A DNA stretch of 64,000 nt from Hypericum androsaemum (taxonomy: Eukaryota; Streptophyta; Magnoliopsida; Malpighiales; Hypericaceae): positions 4,223,501 to 4,287,500 of the forward strand of contig OZ023187.1 of assembly GCA_963995505.1 (NCBI GenBank), given 5' to 3'. Both the position numbers and the translations under genes were made by a program. Below, piece after piece: positions 45,392 to 58,200 of this stretch. Each line of letters begins with the position of its first letter. The stretch's first letter is position 1. The notes under the pieces were generated by a model that was given only the letters and a program-made list of their open reading frames with translations, ran no database searches and had not been told where the DNA came from.

Positions 45392-46130
45392 TGCTTGCGC
45401 ACGCGCACGCGCACGTGCGTGTGTGCATGACGCATTGGACGCAGGTCGCAATGGGCGCTTTGTGGCGCACTTGGCACTTCGCACGTGCGCATCGTCGTGA
45501 GGAGCTGGAGGAGCCTTAAGTATTTTGCCCGAGTCCGGAGGCAGCTGCGCAGCTACCGAAGCGACGAGGAGCTGCGAGCGCCTTCAGGTTGGCCGCCGAA
45601 GAGGCACGACGGGCTGGAAAGTCCAGGAGACTTCCAAAATGCCGAAGGACTGCGAGATCCATCACCGAAGGCCTTCGAGCGCAGGCTGGCGCGCCTGGAA
45701 GGATCCAGAAGCTACCGAAGGGCCACGAGCGCAGCCAGTCAGCCTGTTGGCCGAGCGGACGCGTCCCTTCGGGGTGGCTGCCTCCCTGCCTCCTCCAGCC
45801 TATAAATAGGCCTGCTCCCCCTGCCAGAATCCTCATCCCAGCAACTCATTGCATAAGAGTTCATTAGCAATAGTTGTCTTCTCCTCTCCCCCCGTTCTTT
45901 ACTTACAAGAGTCCGAAAGTTCTGGGTATATAAGGGTTCGCCCGAAAGTTTCGAGATACATATGCAACGGTCTTGGAAATGCCCTAACAGTCATTGTATC
46001 TTGGGGACGATTGTCGAAGCCCGTACCGCACTGAAATATATGGGGCAATCTCGTCTTACGGAGAAAGTGTCCAACACTTGCCTCGACTGCCGAAGATCCT
46101 AATCAAGTACACCAACCCTCCGAAACAACA
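45131..46130 (+). repeat. Copia A 3' LTR
   Basis: 1,000 bp. It contains TATAAATA at about 45802-45809, a longer GAGCAC repeat at about 45349-45390 and the self-complementary site CAATCTCGTCTTACG at 46046-46060. Confidence 0.93.
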
Positions 46131-46195
46131 ATGGGCATAAGGTGGAAGCGTGGCATGGTGGTCTTGAAGCTCAGCGAGTTCATTCCCTCGGTCTT

Positions 46196-47020
46196 TTCAA
46201 TTAATGGTTGCGAGTTTCTTTGGATAGAATTGAAGTTTTCCTATTTGATAATTTCTTGTGGTAAGAAGGGAGAGGATGAAGGAGGAGGAAGGGGGAGGGT
46301 TTTGTCTCGGTGGGGATGGGATTGAGAGAGGTGAAGGGGGATTTTTTTATTAAAAAAATAAATAAATATGGTAGTATAATGGTAATTTACCATAAGCCAT
46401 GTCATAAAAAACTTATCCCATGAACTGTTGACGTGGCAATTTACGTTGGACGCAAAGCTATGTTGTTTTGAAAAAAATTGCGGGCAGCTACTCGGGGTTC
46501 TCGGGACTTTTTTTCAATGAAACTATAAGTTTTTAACCATAGAGTACCTAAGTGCGAATCTGTGAAATTATAGGGTACTAAATTGAACTTTTCACTTTTA
46601 TAATTGCCAATAGAAATAAGCATCGATCTGCCTACTGCCTACCAAAGCGATTGGCTTGTCAGCCATAATAACTACGATCAAGTATTTTATACAGATTAGG
46701 TACAATATATAAAACTGAAAAATATAGATTCGGAAATAATAAGTGTAATTAAATAACTCCGGCCATGCGAGTACAATGGATGATGGATATCCATAGAGCA
46801 ATTAGTTTTATTATCATAATAGAATTCTCGTATTCATCCCAAAATTTAAAGGCTATAAGTATTTGTCTCTTCCACATTTATTAACAAACACAATACTCTT
46901 GAACTTAACAACGTGTGATTCTCACTATACCTTTAAAAAATATATATGAGATTTTCATTACATATTCTCATACGATATTCATCAAAGTGAAACTTGCACA
47001 AATAAACTTGCACAAATACT
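46196..47020. repeat. Host/intergenic DNA with a dispersed repeat
   Basis: The segment 46601-46760 (GCCAATAGAAATAAGCATCG, CCAAAGCGATTGGCTTGTC, GCCATAATAAC) recurs in the same orientation at 48868-49022. Both copies encode MADKPIALVG on the minus strand, which hints at a small duplicated exon, but I recognise no gene. Confidence 0.45.
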
Positions 47021-47200
47021 GTGGAAGCTACCGATGTTGTGAGAGGGATGCGCACAACGCCGGTTAGATATGAAGAGCTAATTGGATGGAACCGGCCACC
47101 GGAGGGTTGGCTGAAACTCAATACTGATGGTGCAATGAGGGACGCGACGGGACTGGCCTCGGCAAGAGGGCTCATCCTGAACCGTGTCTTTCTTATTGGG
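47021..47200 (+). pseudogene. LINE-type RNase H fragment
   Basis: The frame contains GWNRPPEGWLKLNTDGAMRD, the signature start of a LINE-derived RNase H with its first catalytic Asp. Similarity fades after about 60 residues. It is an isolated retroelement remnant. Confidence 0.7.
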
Positions 47201-47280
47201 GATGTGTCTTTCCTTCGAAATGTTGTAACTAGAGACTTTGACGGAGCAAGGCCATTTTAGCGATACACCAAACGTCAAGG

Positions 47281-49454
47281 GGGACCTCTTTCCCTGAGGT
47301 ACCTTTCCTTATCACAGAAGTTTTTCACCGGATTTTCTCGTGATAACGTTTTGACGAGACCGACGGTCGCAAACTCACAAAAGGCTGAAAGAGGGCCTTG
47401 CACTAAGTAAAATATAATTGACCATATTATTTATGTATAGGGACATTTTTCCCTCCACTTCCACACAAAAAAAAGTGCCTAGCATAATAACTCTAGGCTG
47501 TCCCAGTTGGGATTTTCTCTTTTGGCCACTTGAGGGTAATCAAGTAATTATACAAATTAGGTGCGACCGTCTTAAAAGTCGATATATATGTTGTTCGGTG
47601 TAATTTCATTCTCAGACAACATTTGTGGTGCCCTTATAGTCGTCGGTCACCACCATAATTACTTTTACAAAGTGCCTGATCTCCAGCCCAATATGTCTAC
47701 CAGCTCGCCTTCGTTATAAAAAAGTACCCTCAGCCCAACATCGAATATCCCTACCACATAATGGCCAGGTCGAAATGTACCATCTAATCCCTCAAAAAAA
47801 GAAATGTACCATCTACCCTCTCTCCTCTCTCTTCCAACCTTCTCTCCTCCCCGCTCTCCTTTCTCAAAAACAAGCATCTATGGCAACAAAAAAAAGGCCA
47901 ATCCGGTGAAATGGAAACAAGGATGAGAAAATCGTATATTTAGGTGAAATCAGTGAACGAGCATCAAACCCAAGCAAGCAGTCACCGTCCGCTTCGACTC
48001 GTCACTGTCAAGATCAAGAACTGGCGTAGCAATTCCAGCGTAGCAATCTCTCAAAGGTTAAACCTTTGAATGACAAGTAGTTTCTTTTTTGAAAAAAATT
48101 AGGCTGGTTTAAACCCCGGGACTATAGACGGCATTGAGTTTTGTTATTTTTCCAAATAAAATTTGCCATTTCTGTAAGGAGTAGGAATTGACCCACCAAC
48201 TTCTAGGCAACAAAGTAGGATCTGTTATTATCCTATCCATCCTGTGTTGGTAATGACAAATAGTTTTTAGTAGTTGAAGAGGACGGGAATTTCGATCAAG
48301 ATTGAGGGGTGGAGGAGTCCATGGTATAAGCTCCTTTATTCTATTCCAGTCGAAATCATAATCTCCTAAGTTCCAATCAAAGTTGTAACTTTTTCAATTT
48401 TGGATCTCGTGTAACTTTTTTTTTCCTTTCTTTTATTTATTTTTTAATATATATTTCGCTTATTAATAATTATTGCTCAACTTTAGTCACGTGACTCATG
48501 TGTCAAAATCATTTTTTTCATCTCACCAAGATAGGGAAAGCAAATTTCTTTCCCTCTTTTTTTTTTCCTTTCCAAACTCGGAATTATTTTCTTAGGTGAT
48601 AAACTGAAAATAATCATATTTGTTCCATAATTGTTTTGGTGAAAATGCTCGCTATGGCCCTATTTTAAAAGACAGCTTTTCCAATATCGTAAAATTTGAA
48701 TGGAAACATCTTTAACTAAATTCAAATATCTTATCATTTTAATAAATTTAGTATATTTGTTCCATATTTTGACTAAACGTAAATTTTATAGCCACAAGCT
48801 AATTGCCATTGGATGTGTGACTTTTTGAACCAATTGGGCTTAAAAAGCCCATGAAAGAAGCATCAGTTTTGTTTTTGCCAATAGAAATAAGCATCAATCT
48901 GCCAACCAAAGCGATTGGCTTGTCCGCCATAATAACCCTGATAAAATATTTATACAAAATTAGGTACGATATATAAAATTGATAAATAAAATAAATTCTG
49001 AAATAATAAGTATAAGTGAAATTCATTATTTAATCTTTGTAAAGTCAGTTATAAATTTTAACAAATCAAGTACAAAAATAAGCTATAGAAAAATATAAAT
49101 CGCCTAAATATATCCTTGGTGCAACAAGACAACGGTATTGTAAACAATGAAATATCTTATATTTTATGGATCACAGTTTTTCGTTACTCGAATTAAAAGG
49201 ATATTTAATAATTAATTGGAATTGTTACACCAATATAGTTATAAAGAAATAATTATTCAAAAGAAAATAAGAGCCTGTGATATAATCTTCAGGGAATTTT
49301 TTCTCACGTAGCCTAATTAAGATTAGTATTATAATTATTTAGGAGTCTTTTTTATTAGTGTTTTTATTGGTTTTTGTTTCTTATTTAGCACGCTTATAAG
49401 TATTAGTGTTTAGTTCATTTTAATTTGATTTAATTGTTTCTTATTGGTTTTTAT
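47281..49454. other. Intergenic DNA with repeat copies, no gene recognised
   Basis: Contains the second copies of two dispersed repeats (48455-48640 matching 39385-39530; 48868-49022 matching 46601-46760). A pyrimidine-rich tract lies at 47810-47860. No convincing coding sequence. Confidence 0.45.
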
Positions 49455-52412
49455 TTGATCCTTGCGTAGTCTTGTGAGCCATTTTCTTTGGACTTCCTTC
49501 CTTTCTTTCTTTATTAGGAAAGCTATTCTCAAAGAACGTTGCGTTCCTTGATTCTATGACCATTCCCGTGTTTATCTCTTTTTCGATTTATGCACCAAAA
49601 ATCGATAAGCACTACTATTTTGCACATATCCGATAAAGATGCAATCAATGGTCTTGGGTCCTATTCTCAACTGCTTAGGCTTAGGTACTTCGACCTTTAC
49701 TAGGCACCCCCACACTTTAAGGTAACCGTAGGAAGACTTCCTTCCTTTCCATAGTTCATATGGGGTTTTATCCCTTTTCTTGTGTGGCAACTTGTTTAGA
49801 ATGTGGTTAGCTGAGAGCACAGCTTTTCCCCACATGTTCTGGGGTAAGACCGAGCTAATCAACATAGCGTTCATCATCTCCTTAAGAGTTCAATTTTTGC
49901 GTTCAGCTACGCCATTCGATTGAGGTGAGTATGGAGCAGTCGTCTGATGAATAACGCCATGTTCTCGACAGAGTTCATCAAACGGAGCTACATATTCTCT
50001 CCCTCGATCACTTCGGATCATTTTGATTTTCACGCTGAGTTGATTTTCAACCTCATTCTTATATCTCTTAAAAGCATCAAGAGCTTCGTCTTTGCCCTTT
50101 AGGAGATATACGTAACAGTATCTCGTACAATCATCGATAAACATGATGAAGTATTTCATCCCGCCTTTAGTTTGCACGTGTTTCATATCGCAAGTATCCG
50201 TATGAATTAACTCTAAAGGCGTAGTACTTCTTTCCACCGAATGGAAAGGTGCTTTGGTCATTTTAGCCTCCACACATACTTCACATTTATCGGATGGGTT
50301 GAACTCTAGATTCGGTAATAAATTTAAACTTACTAACTTTCTTAGCGAGTTTAAATTTACGTGTCCTAATCTACCATGCCATAAATTAGAACACTCGGCC
50401 AAGTAAGAAGAAGCGTTAACTTTATTTTCACCGTTAAAGGTGTGATGTACAGTTATTACATTCATCTTAAATAGCCCCTTTTCTAGATAACCCTTTCCTA
50501 TGAATTGACCCGCTTTGGTCAGTACAAACTTATCAGCCTCAAATACAAGCTTAAGACCGGCTTTGCTTAACAGTGAGCCAGAAACTAAGTTCTTGCGGAT
50601 ATCCGGGACATGCAGCACATCCTTGAGGGTCAGCTCCTTTCCTGAGGTCAGCTTCAGGACCACCTTACCCAGACCGACGATCTTGGATGTTGCGGAGTTT
50701 TCCATGAACTACTTTCGACCGGTGATCGGGATATAGTTTGAGAATATCTCCTTGTTCGAGCAGACGTGGCGGGTAGCTCCTGTGTCCACGAACCACTCTC
50801 TCGGATTGTCCACTAGGTTGGCTTCAAACACCACGGCTGACAGATCCATTTCGGACAAGTCTTCAGCCAGGTTAGCCTTTCCTTGGTCATCCTTATTCGG
50901 CTGGCGACAGTCCTTAGCCATGTGGCCGGGTTTGCCGCAGTTGTAGCAGTCGCCCTTGATCTTTTTCTTCTTGGGCTTTTGCTTCTCCTACTTATCCCCA
51001 GACTTCTTCCTCTTCTTGTAACCTTTTCCCTCGGCGAGGTGCACGGTGGTCTCAGAGTTGGCCTTGCCTTGCTTGACTTCGGACTTTCGATTGTCTTCCT
51101 CGATCCTAAGTCTCACGATCAGGTCTTCTAGGCCCATGTCCTTCCTCTTGTGCTTGAGGTAGCTCTTGAAGTCCTTCCAGAGCGGGGGGAGCTTCTCGAT
51201 CATCGCAGCTACTTGGAAGGATTCGCTGAGTTGCATCCCTTCGGCTTGGATCTCGTAAAGGATCAGCTGCAACTCCTGCACTTAGTCGATGACCTTCTTA
51301 GAGTCCACCATCTTGAAGTCGAGGAATCGTCCGACGATGAATTTCTTCGTCCCGGCATCCTCCATTTTGTACTTCTTCTCGAGTGAACTCCACAGCTCCT
51401 TAGCAGTTTTGGCTTCCACGTAGATGTTGTAGAGCGTGTCGTCTAGTCCATTCAGGATGTAGTTCCGGCACAGGAAGTCGCTGTGACTCTACGCGTCGAG
51501 AGCGTTGATCTTCTGTTGATCCGTCTCATTTTTCGCTATCTTCGGTGCTTCCTCTTTCAGGAATCGAACTAGGTTGAGCGTGGTCAGATAGAATGTCATC
51601 TTCTGTTGCCACCTCTTGAACTCGGTACCGTTGAACTTGGCCGGCCTTTTGGCGTGGACAGTTCTCGGGACCGCTGGCACTGGTGCTGAGTTTGTTGATG
51701 CCATCTTCAAGTACACAAAATCTCGTCTTACGATTGTTGTGTTCGGAGGGTTGGTGTACTTGATTAGGATCTAAGGCAGTCGAGGCAAGTGTTGGACACT
51801 TTCTCCGTAAGACGAGATTGCCCCGTATATTTTAGTACGGTACGGGCTACGGCAATCGTCCCCAAGATACAACGACTGTTAGGGCATTTCCAAGAACGTT
51901 GCACACGTATCTCAAAACTTTCGGGCGAACCCTTATATACCCAGAACTTTCGGACGGACTTTTTAAGTGAAGAACAGGGGGAGAGGAGAAGACAACAATG
52001 CCTATATGGTTGCACTTGCTGCTGGGATGAGGAAAATGGCAAGGGGGTAGGCCTATTTATAGGCTAAAGGAGGCAGGGAAGCAGCCACCCCGAAGGGACG
52101 CGTAGCTGCGCATCTCTCTCCGGACCCGGGCAAAATACTTAAGGCTCCTCCAGCTCCTCGCGACGATGCGCACGTGCGAAGCCACAAGTGCGCCACAAAG
52201 CCCCCATTGCGACCTGCGTCCAATGCACCATGCGCACATGCACACGCGCGTGCTCGTGCTCGTGCTCGTACTCGGATGGTGCTACGCAAGGAGTTTCTCC
52301 TTATAAACTAGGAAATGTTGGTGCCACTTTCCAATGTGGGATGGCACTTTCTATTTTTTCTTTTGGGCTTTTAGACTTTGGGCCATCTTTGGGCTCATTC
52401 ACAAATCCAACA
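49455..52412 (-). mobile_element. Copia retrotransposon B (A family), 3'-truncated
   Basis: The 5' LTR is 51735-52412 (678 bp, minus sense from TGTTGGATTTG to ACAACA). After it come the leader with the same CGTAAGACGAGATT motif, gag from 51704, protease and integrase. Similarity to Copia A stops at about 49455 (AAGGATCAAAT in minus sense), so reverse transcriptase, RNase H and the 3' LTR are missing. The U3 part of the LTR differs from Copia A while U5 and coding parts match. It interrupts the receptor-kinase paralog at 52413. Confidence 0.9.
49456..51704 (-). pseudogene. Copia B gag-protease-integrase remnant
   Basis: Gag ([14 protein letters not shown]), an intact CCHC knuckle (CYNCGKPGHMAKDC), protease ([11 protein letters not shown]) and integrase ([19 protein letters not shown]) are readable. 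Stops at about 51489, 51282, 50986, 50706 and TGA 49890-49892 break the frame. The last one occupies the same codon as the TGA at 42514 in Copia A. Confidence 0.9.
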
Positions 52413-53459
52413 AAAAGTCGGTGAAATTGACCCGGAAAGTGAATTATGAGAAATGTTCAATACCTCCAAGACTTTGAGCTTTTCTAATGCAGATGGGATG
52501 TCTTGTCCCAACAAGTTGTAGCTTAGATCAAGGCTTTGAAGGGACTCCAAATTACCCATTTCAAGAGGTATAGCGCCACTTAACTTGTTCATGCTAAGAT
52601 TTAATGTCAAAAGCTTCCAGCAACTCCCAATAGCTTGGGGGATGGATCCAACTAGGCTATTTGCAGCCAAGTTAAGGTCTGCAAGATCGGTTATGGTCCC
52701 GATTTCCATTGGAACACCACCTGAAAGCTTATTATTGTTGAGCCTGAGCTTAAGTAACTTCAACTTCATCAATTCCTTAGGAATCTCTCCTACAAGATTG
52801 TTGAATGAAAGGTCAACTGACTTCAAGATTTGCGCTTCTGCAATTTGGGAAGGCACTCGACCAGAGACATTGTTCCTCGAGATTCCGAAAGAAGTCAGAT
52901 TTTGAAATCTCTCCCATTGCAGAGAGAGCTCTCCATGGAATTTGTTGTCCCCTAGATCCACATAATTCAGATGTGGATGTGCTCCAAAGATCTGAGATAC
53001 ATCTCCTTCAAGTTGATTCATTTCAAGCCTCACTCTTAACAAGTTGCTGCAATTTTTGAAACCACTTGGGATGGGACCTGAAATATAATTATGGGAGACT
53101 GCAAATTGTTCCAACAGCCCACTCGAGAATATACCATCGGGTAAAGATCCATGCATGCTGTTGTTACTGATCTGAAATGACAGTAATCGAGTGAAGTTAT
53201 TTAGCTTAGGTATGGAACCTGAGGGTTGGTTATCCGCGAGATTCAGGTATTCAAGAGAACTCAGCATCCCAAGTTCCTGTGGTATACCAGAGAGTCTGTT
53301 CTGATCGAGAGCTAGAGCAGAAAGGGAAGTTAGGGCCCGAGAGCTGATTTTCCCGGAGAACCAAGACCTAAAGAGAACTCAGCATCCCAAGTTCCCGAGG
53401 AATTGATCCTGTAAGTTGATTTTTGCCGACAAAAAGTGATTCCAACTTTGTGAGATTTC
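52413..53459 (-). pseudogene. Second LRR receptor-kinase copy, exon 2 fragment
   Basis: From a TTTTACAG acceptor at 53460 the exon starts with KNQLTGSIP and runs through LRRs nearly identical to 23413-22260 of the first gene (for example GVPMEIGTITDL vs GAVPPEIGTISDL). A TAG near 53368-53370 and a deletion with frameshift near 53280-53340 break the first part; 53267-52413 is open. At 52413, within SPTF of the last repeat, Copia B begins. The membrane and kinase exons are absent. Upstream its intron continues at 53460-53686 and resumes at 61932. Confidence 0.88.
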
Positions 53460-53691
53460 CTGTAAAAGCAAGATGTTAGTTTTAGGAGACCATTTAATTG
53501 GGTCTTGCCACTAATAAAGTTGGCAGCACCATTAGGAAAAAAATATAGTATCAATATAGTTCGCTACATGATGCAACTACTTGTACCACTATTAAGAACA
53601 TGGTGTATCACTTTTATTTATATTAAAACCATCTGTCTATTTTGACTAAAAATAATTTAATTTTGAAAAAAAGGATTTTCTGAATTTTTAC
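53460..53691 (-). other. Intron of the second receptor-kinase copy
   Basis: Similar to the intron next to 24515-24700 (ATAGTATCAATAT, CTACATGATGCAACTACT, GTACCA). Copia D is inserted at 53692. The intron resumes at 61927-62080 with a match to 24800-24955. Confidence 0.7.
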
Positions 53692-54145
53692 TGAAGGTTT
53701 TCATGCATAAACTTAATTAATGCGAAACCATAATATTTAATGAACACATTATTAAATCGAAATAGCCATATTAAAGTATTTACCTCTTGTAGCGCAGTCC
53801 GTTCTTCGAGAGGTATGTCACAGGGTCGAGGGAGGCTTATCACTGGTCGTCCTCGCTCACGTACACAAAGCGGGGATCGGGTTTCACCGCCTAAAAGCCT
53901 TGAGAGTCTCTTAGAGAAAAAGCTACGTCTCTTTTTCTCTTGTGTGTATTTTTTGTCACTCTCACCCAGAAAAAAACCCCTATTCCGTATTAATAGAGAA
54001 TTCTGGGAGGAGAAAGGGGGTGGGAGAGTTATCACGTATAACAAATTCTCCTCATCTAAATCCCTTTTAAATTTAAATTAAAACTAAAAGATATCCAATA
54101 TCTTTTATTTAATTTAATAGGATAATCATGGGTGGATAATCTTCA
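53692..54145 (-). repeat. Copia D 3' LTR
   Basis: 454 bp, paired with 61472-61926. Frames inside it (for example 53740-54081) recur in the other LTR and are not genes. Confidence 0.93.
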
Positions 54146-55229
54146 TCTCTCACTCACACATGATTGACCATAATCAATCTATTCTCTCATTTTCGCGTTT
54201 GGCAGATAGGCCGTGCGACCAGCATACATCGAGTGCACTTAGCTAAACCCAAGAGCACATAGTGGCCACTTGGATGATAGCATCTCGATTAGCACCTCCA
54301 TCGTATATAGTATGCATTACCCTAGGTCTTATCTCACAATCATTGTTTCTCACATGTGATTTCTGAAACAATCTATTCGTGTTCACTATTGTATTGCTCT
54401 CAATACAATAGGCATGCCAGTGAACCACGAAGCTTCTAGAATGTGATCGATAGAGAACCTTCTCCTTTAACGATATTTCTTCCATCATGATCCAGCCAGC
54501 TTTTCCAGTTAGCCTTGCCAGGTTGAATCATAACCATGACCCTTTAAAGACTTTCCAAGCTAGCGGCACTGAATCATACTTCCAAAATATGTTAAGGATC
54601 CTAAGGGTAGAGTTCCGAAAACCATAGTTTTCGGAGTTAGTCTCACACTAGGAAAATTGAAATCACTTTTAATAAATTGATTTCCCATCCAAAAAGGTCG
54701 AAAAAATACACATGACACGAACCATGTGCTATGATGTTCTTTCCTTCAAAAGCAGCGCATGTCTCTCACTAAAATACCATACTAGAGTATCAGCCTCGAT
54801 GTTCACGGACAATGGCTTTAGTCTACCCAAAAACTACTCCAGGCTATCAAGACAGAATTATGGTAAGTTCTACTTATTTCTTACCATTAGATTCCATATA
54901 ATCCTAATAAGTTCCGAGAACTTATTTAATGCAGCATCTATTGCATGCACCATCAATAATCTTGCACTTTAACAAGTCCCTTTCTTGTAGTTAAGCAAGA
55001 CGGCATTCATATTTTAGAGCAGGCACTCGAATGATGTCCTAAAACTGCCTCATCTCAATCAAGAATCAACCCATTGACTCCCACTGAGGTAAACACCCGT
55101 GTGAGTGGGCTACTTTTCTGTCCGACATGCATTTAAGTAAGTGTTACAAAAATAACATTCACACAATATGTATTGCTGAAACAACTTTACTTTTATTGAA
55201 TAACAAATTCATTACAATATGAGCATAAA
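54146..55229 (-). other. Copia D non-coding 3' domain
   Basis: 1,084 bp between the RNase H stop and 3' LTR, matching 28168-29112 of Copia C in many blocks. Next to the LTR is a purine-rich GAGTGAGAGA-type tract in minus sense. Confidence 0.6.
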
Positions 55230-58200
55230 CTAACATCTTATTAAACCCTGGGACCTTGCATGTTTCACAAAAATATCTCTAGATAGGCCCTTAGTCATCG
55301 GATCTGCTATCATATCATGTGTAGGTATATATGTTATGCTCACTTCCTTACACGCAACCATATCCCTAACAAAGTGATACTTGATATCAATATGCTTTGC
55401 TCTGCTATGAAATCTAGGATTCTTAGCATAAGCTATCGCAGCTTGATTGTCGCAAAATAAGCTCACTGGTTCTCCTGCGCTGGTTAGGAACAAATGGTTT
55501 AAGAACCTCTTCAACCATACTGCTTCTTGCACAGCAGCTGCAGAAGCAACATATCCAGCTTCCATAGTTGACAGGGAGACGCATGTCTGTTTCTTGCCAC
55601 TCCATGAAATAGCACCCCCGCCTAGCAAGAAGACATATCCGGATGTGGATTTTTTCTCGTCCACATCTCCTGCCCAATCGACATCAGTGTACCCTTTCAG
55701 TGAGTATTCTGCAGTCGTATTCAAGTACTTTATAATTCCCTTGACTGCTTTCCAATGTGTTCTTCCTGGATTAGATTGGTATCTGCTTACTATCCCAACA
55801 GCATAGCAGATATCTGGCCTTGTACACAGCATTGCATACATGAGACAACCCACCGCATTAGCATAAGGGATATTCATCATATCCTGTTTCTGCTGAGCTG
55901 TTTTTGGACACATTTCTTTGTTCAGATTATGACCTTTGATAATTGGGACATATCTGGGATTACTGTCATTACTGTTGAACCGTTCTACTACTTTACGGAT
56001 ATATGTCTCTTGAAAAAGAGACAATAGCCTCTTCGAACGATTCCTCAAAATCTTAATTCCGAGCACGTAATCAGCTTCTCCCATATCTTTTATTTCAAAG
56101 TTGGACGAAAATTAAGCTTTGAGCTCGTTAAGATATCCCAAGTCATTTCCAGTCAATAGTATGTCATCTACATATAATGTAATCATGACAAACTTTTTAC
56201 CTGAGCGTTTAATATAGACACAATGGTCTTCGTCTATCATTTTAAAATCATACGACATGATAGTGTTATGAAAACGAATGTACCACTGTTTAGAAGACTG
56301 TTTTAGGCCATAAATTGATCTCATCAATTTGCAAACTTTACGTTCGCTGCCTTTTTGGATGTAACCCTCTGGTTGAACCATATAGATTTCTTCATCCAAT
56401 TCTCCATATAGAAAAGCAGTCTTAACATCCATTTGATGTAGCTCAAGGTCCATATTTGCCACCATAGCCAGAATAATCCTGATGGACGTGGATCTTACAA
56501 CAGGTGAGAAAGTCTCATCATAGTCAATCTCTTTCCTCTGTGTGAATCCTTGGGCAACTAAGCGGACTTTGTACCTTTCAATACTACCATCCGCTTTTCG
56601 CTTAATTTTGAGAATCCATTTATTCCCAATTGCCCTACGCCCTTCAGGCAGGTCAACCAGTTCCCAAACATGATTTTTCTTCATGGAAGCCATCTCTTCC
56701 TCCATTGCTTTAGCCCATTCATTCTTCTCGGGAGATGATAAAGCATCAGAGACATGCTCAGGTTCATTATCATCTTGTAGGATAGCTAAAAGAATCTCAC
56801 TTGTATCATTATCTGTAAATGTCAAGAGAGCATCTTCCGCACCTTTGACCTCAAATCGTCTGCGTGGAATACTTGTTCTTTTAGTTCTACGAAACTCCGT
56901 ACTCCCACTGGATTTTGGAATTATACTCCCACTAAGATGATGATCATATGGATCACGAACTTCCGGATCAATTGGAGGTGGTAAATCATGATCTTCCTCC
57001 TCCATTATTCTCCCACTCGGAGGGAGCGATCCAGATGATTCTGTCTCATCAGTTTCATATAGGGTAAGATCTTTACTTACCTCTTCCAATTTTGAAAAAT
57101 TATTTTCATAAATGTGACATCTCGTGATTCAAATTCTGTCACTTATCTATTTTTGTGTTCGCCCACGAACACATATCCCTTTGATACTTCAGAGTATCTA
57201 ATGAAGATACTCTTCTTACCTCTTGGTCCTAATTTACCAAAATTACTGGAGGTAGTGTGGACATAAGATGCACAGCCCCACGGTCATAAGTAGCTTAGAT
57301 CGGGATTCCGACCTGTCCACAATTCGTAAGGGGTGGTAGTGACAGACTTGGAGGGCACACGGTTTAGAACATATGTGGCAGTAAGGAGTGCATCTCCATA
57401 AAATGATATTGGTAAATTCGCTTATGCCATCATAGATCTAACCATGTCTAGAAGGGTCATATTCCTTCTTTCTGCTACCCCATTTTGTTGAGGTGTGCGA
57501 GGAATGGATAACTGATGTTCAATTCCTTTTTCATCACATAGAGTTTTAAACTCATCGGAAAGATACTCACGACCACGATCTATTCGTAAGGCCTTGATCT
57601 TCCGTTCTAATTGATTCTCAGCATAATTCATGAAGGTCTTGAAGCAACTTAATACTTCAGACTTGTGAGAAATCAAATAGATTAGACCATACCTGCTATA
57701 GTCATCTATAAATGTGATGAAATAATAGGCTCCATACCTAGCCCTCACATTCATTGGACCACAAATGTCTGAATGGATTAATTATAATGGATAGTCAGCT
57801 CTAGTTCCCTTACCAAATAGTTTTCTAGTCAATTTTCCTTCTAGACAACGTTCGCAAGTAGGTAAGATAGCACTTTCCAAGTTACCTAATAGTCCTGCCT
57901 TAGCTAAACGATTCAAGCGATCTTGACCAATATGGCCTAATCTAGAATGCCACAACACAACATCATCCTGAGATGGTGGCGTGGTAGTGACCATGGAAAA
58001 ACTTGTTCGAGGTAAATCACACAGATCAACATCCATAATCAAGAAACCATTTGATTGATAACCAGATCCATAAAAAATATGTTTCAAAAACAACTGAACA
58101 GAATTGTTCTCAAATATCCAACGAAAACTAAGAGACATTAAAAATGAAACTGAAATTAAATTCCGACGAATCTCTGGAGCATATAGCACATCGTGTAGAA

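Larger units (their letters stand above)
39823..46135 (+). mobile_element. Copia retrotransposon A, full length, TSD ATGGG
   Basis: The element is 39828-46130. The LTRs are 39828-40675 (848 bp) and 45131-46130 (1,000 bp), each starting TGTTGGGTTTGAAT and ending CCGAAACAACA. ATGGG flanks both sides (39823-39827, 46131-46135). A purine-rich tract (TGTGGGGGAT) precedes the 3' LTR. The LTR length difference comes from two ~50-bp segments and a longer GAGCAC repeat in the 3' copy. Right after the 5' LTR there is no tRNA-Met PBS; instead CGTAAGACGAGATTG is self-complementary to the LTR. The gag-pol has stops and frameshifts. Confidence 0.95.

Noticed and set aside
53740..54081. 113-codon frame, repeated at 61520-61861
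   Set aside because: It lies wholly inside the two Copia D LTRs and has no protein similarity.
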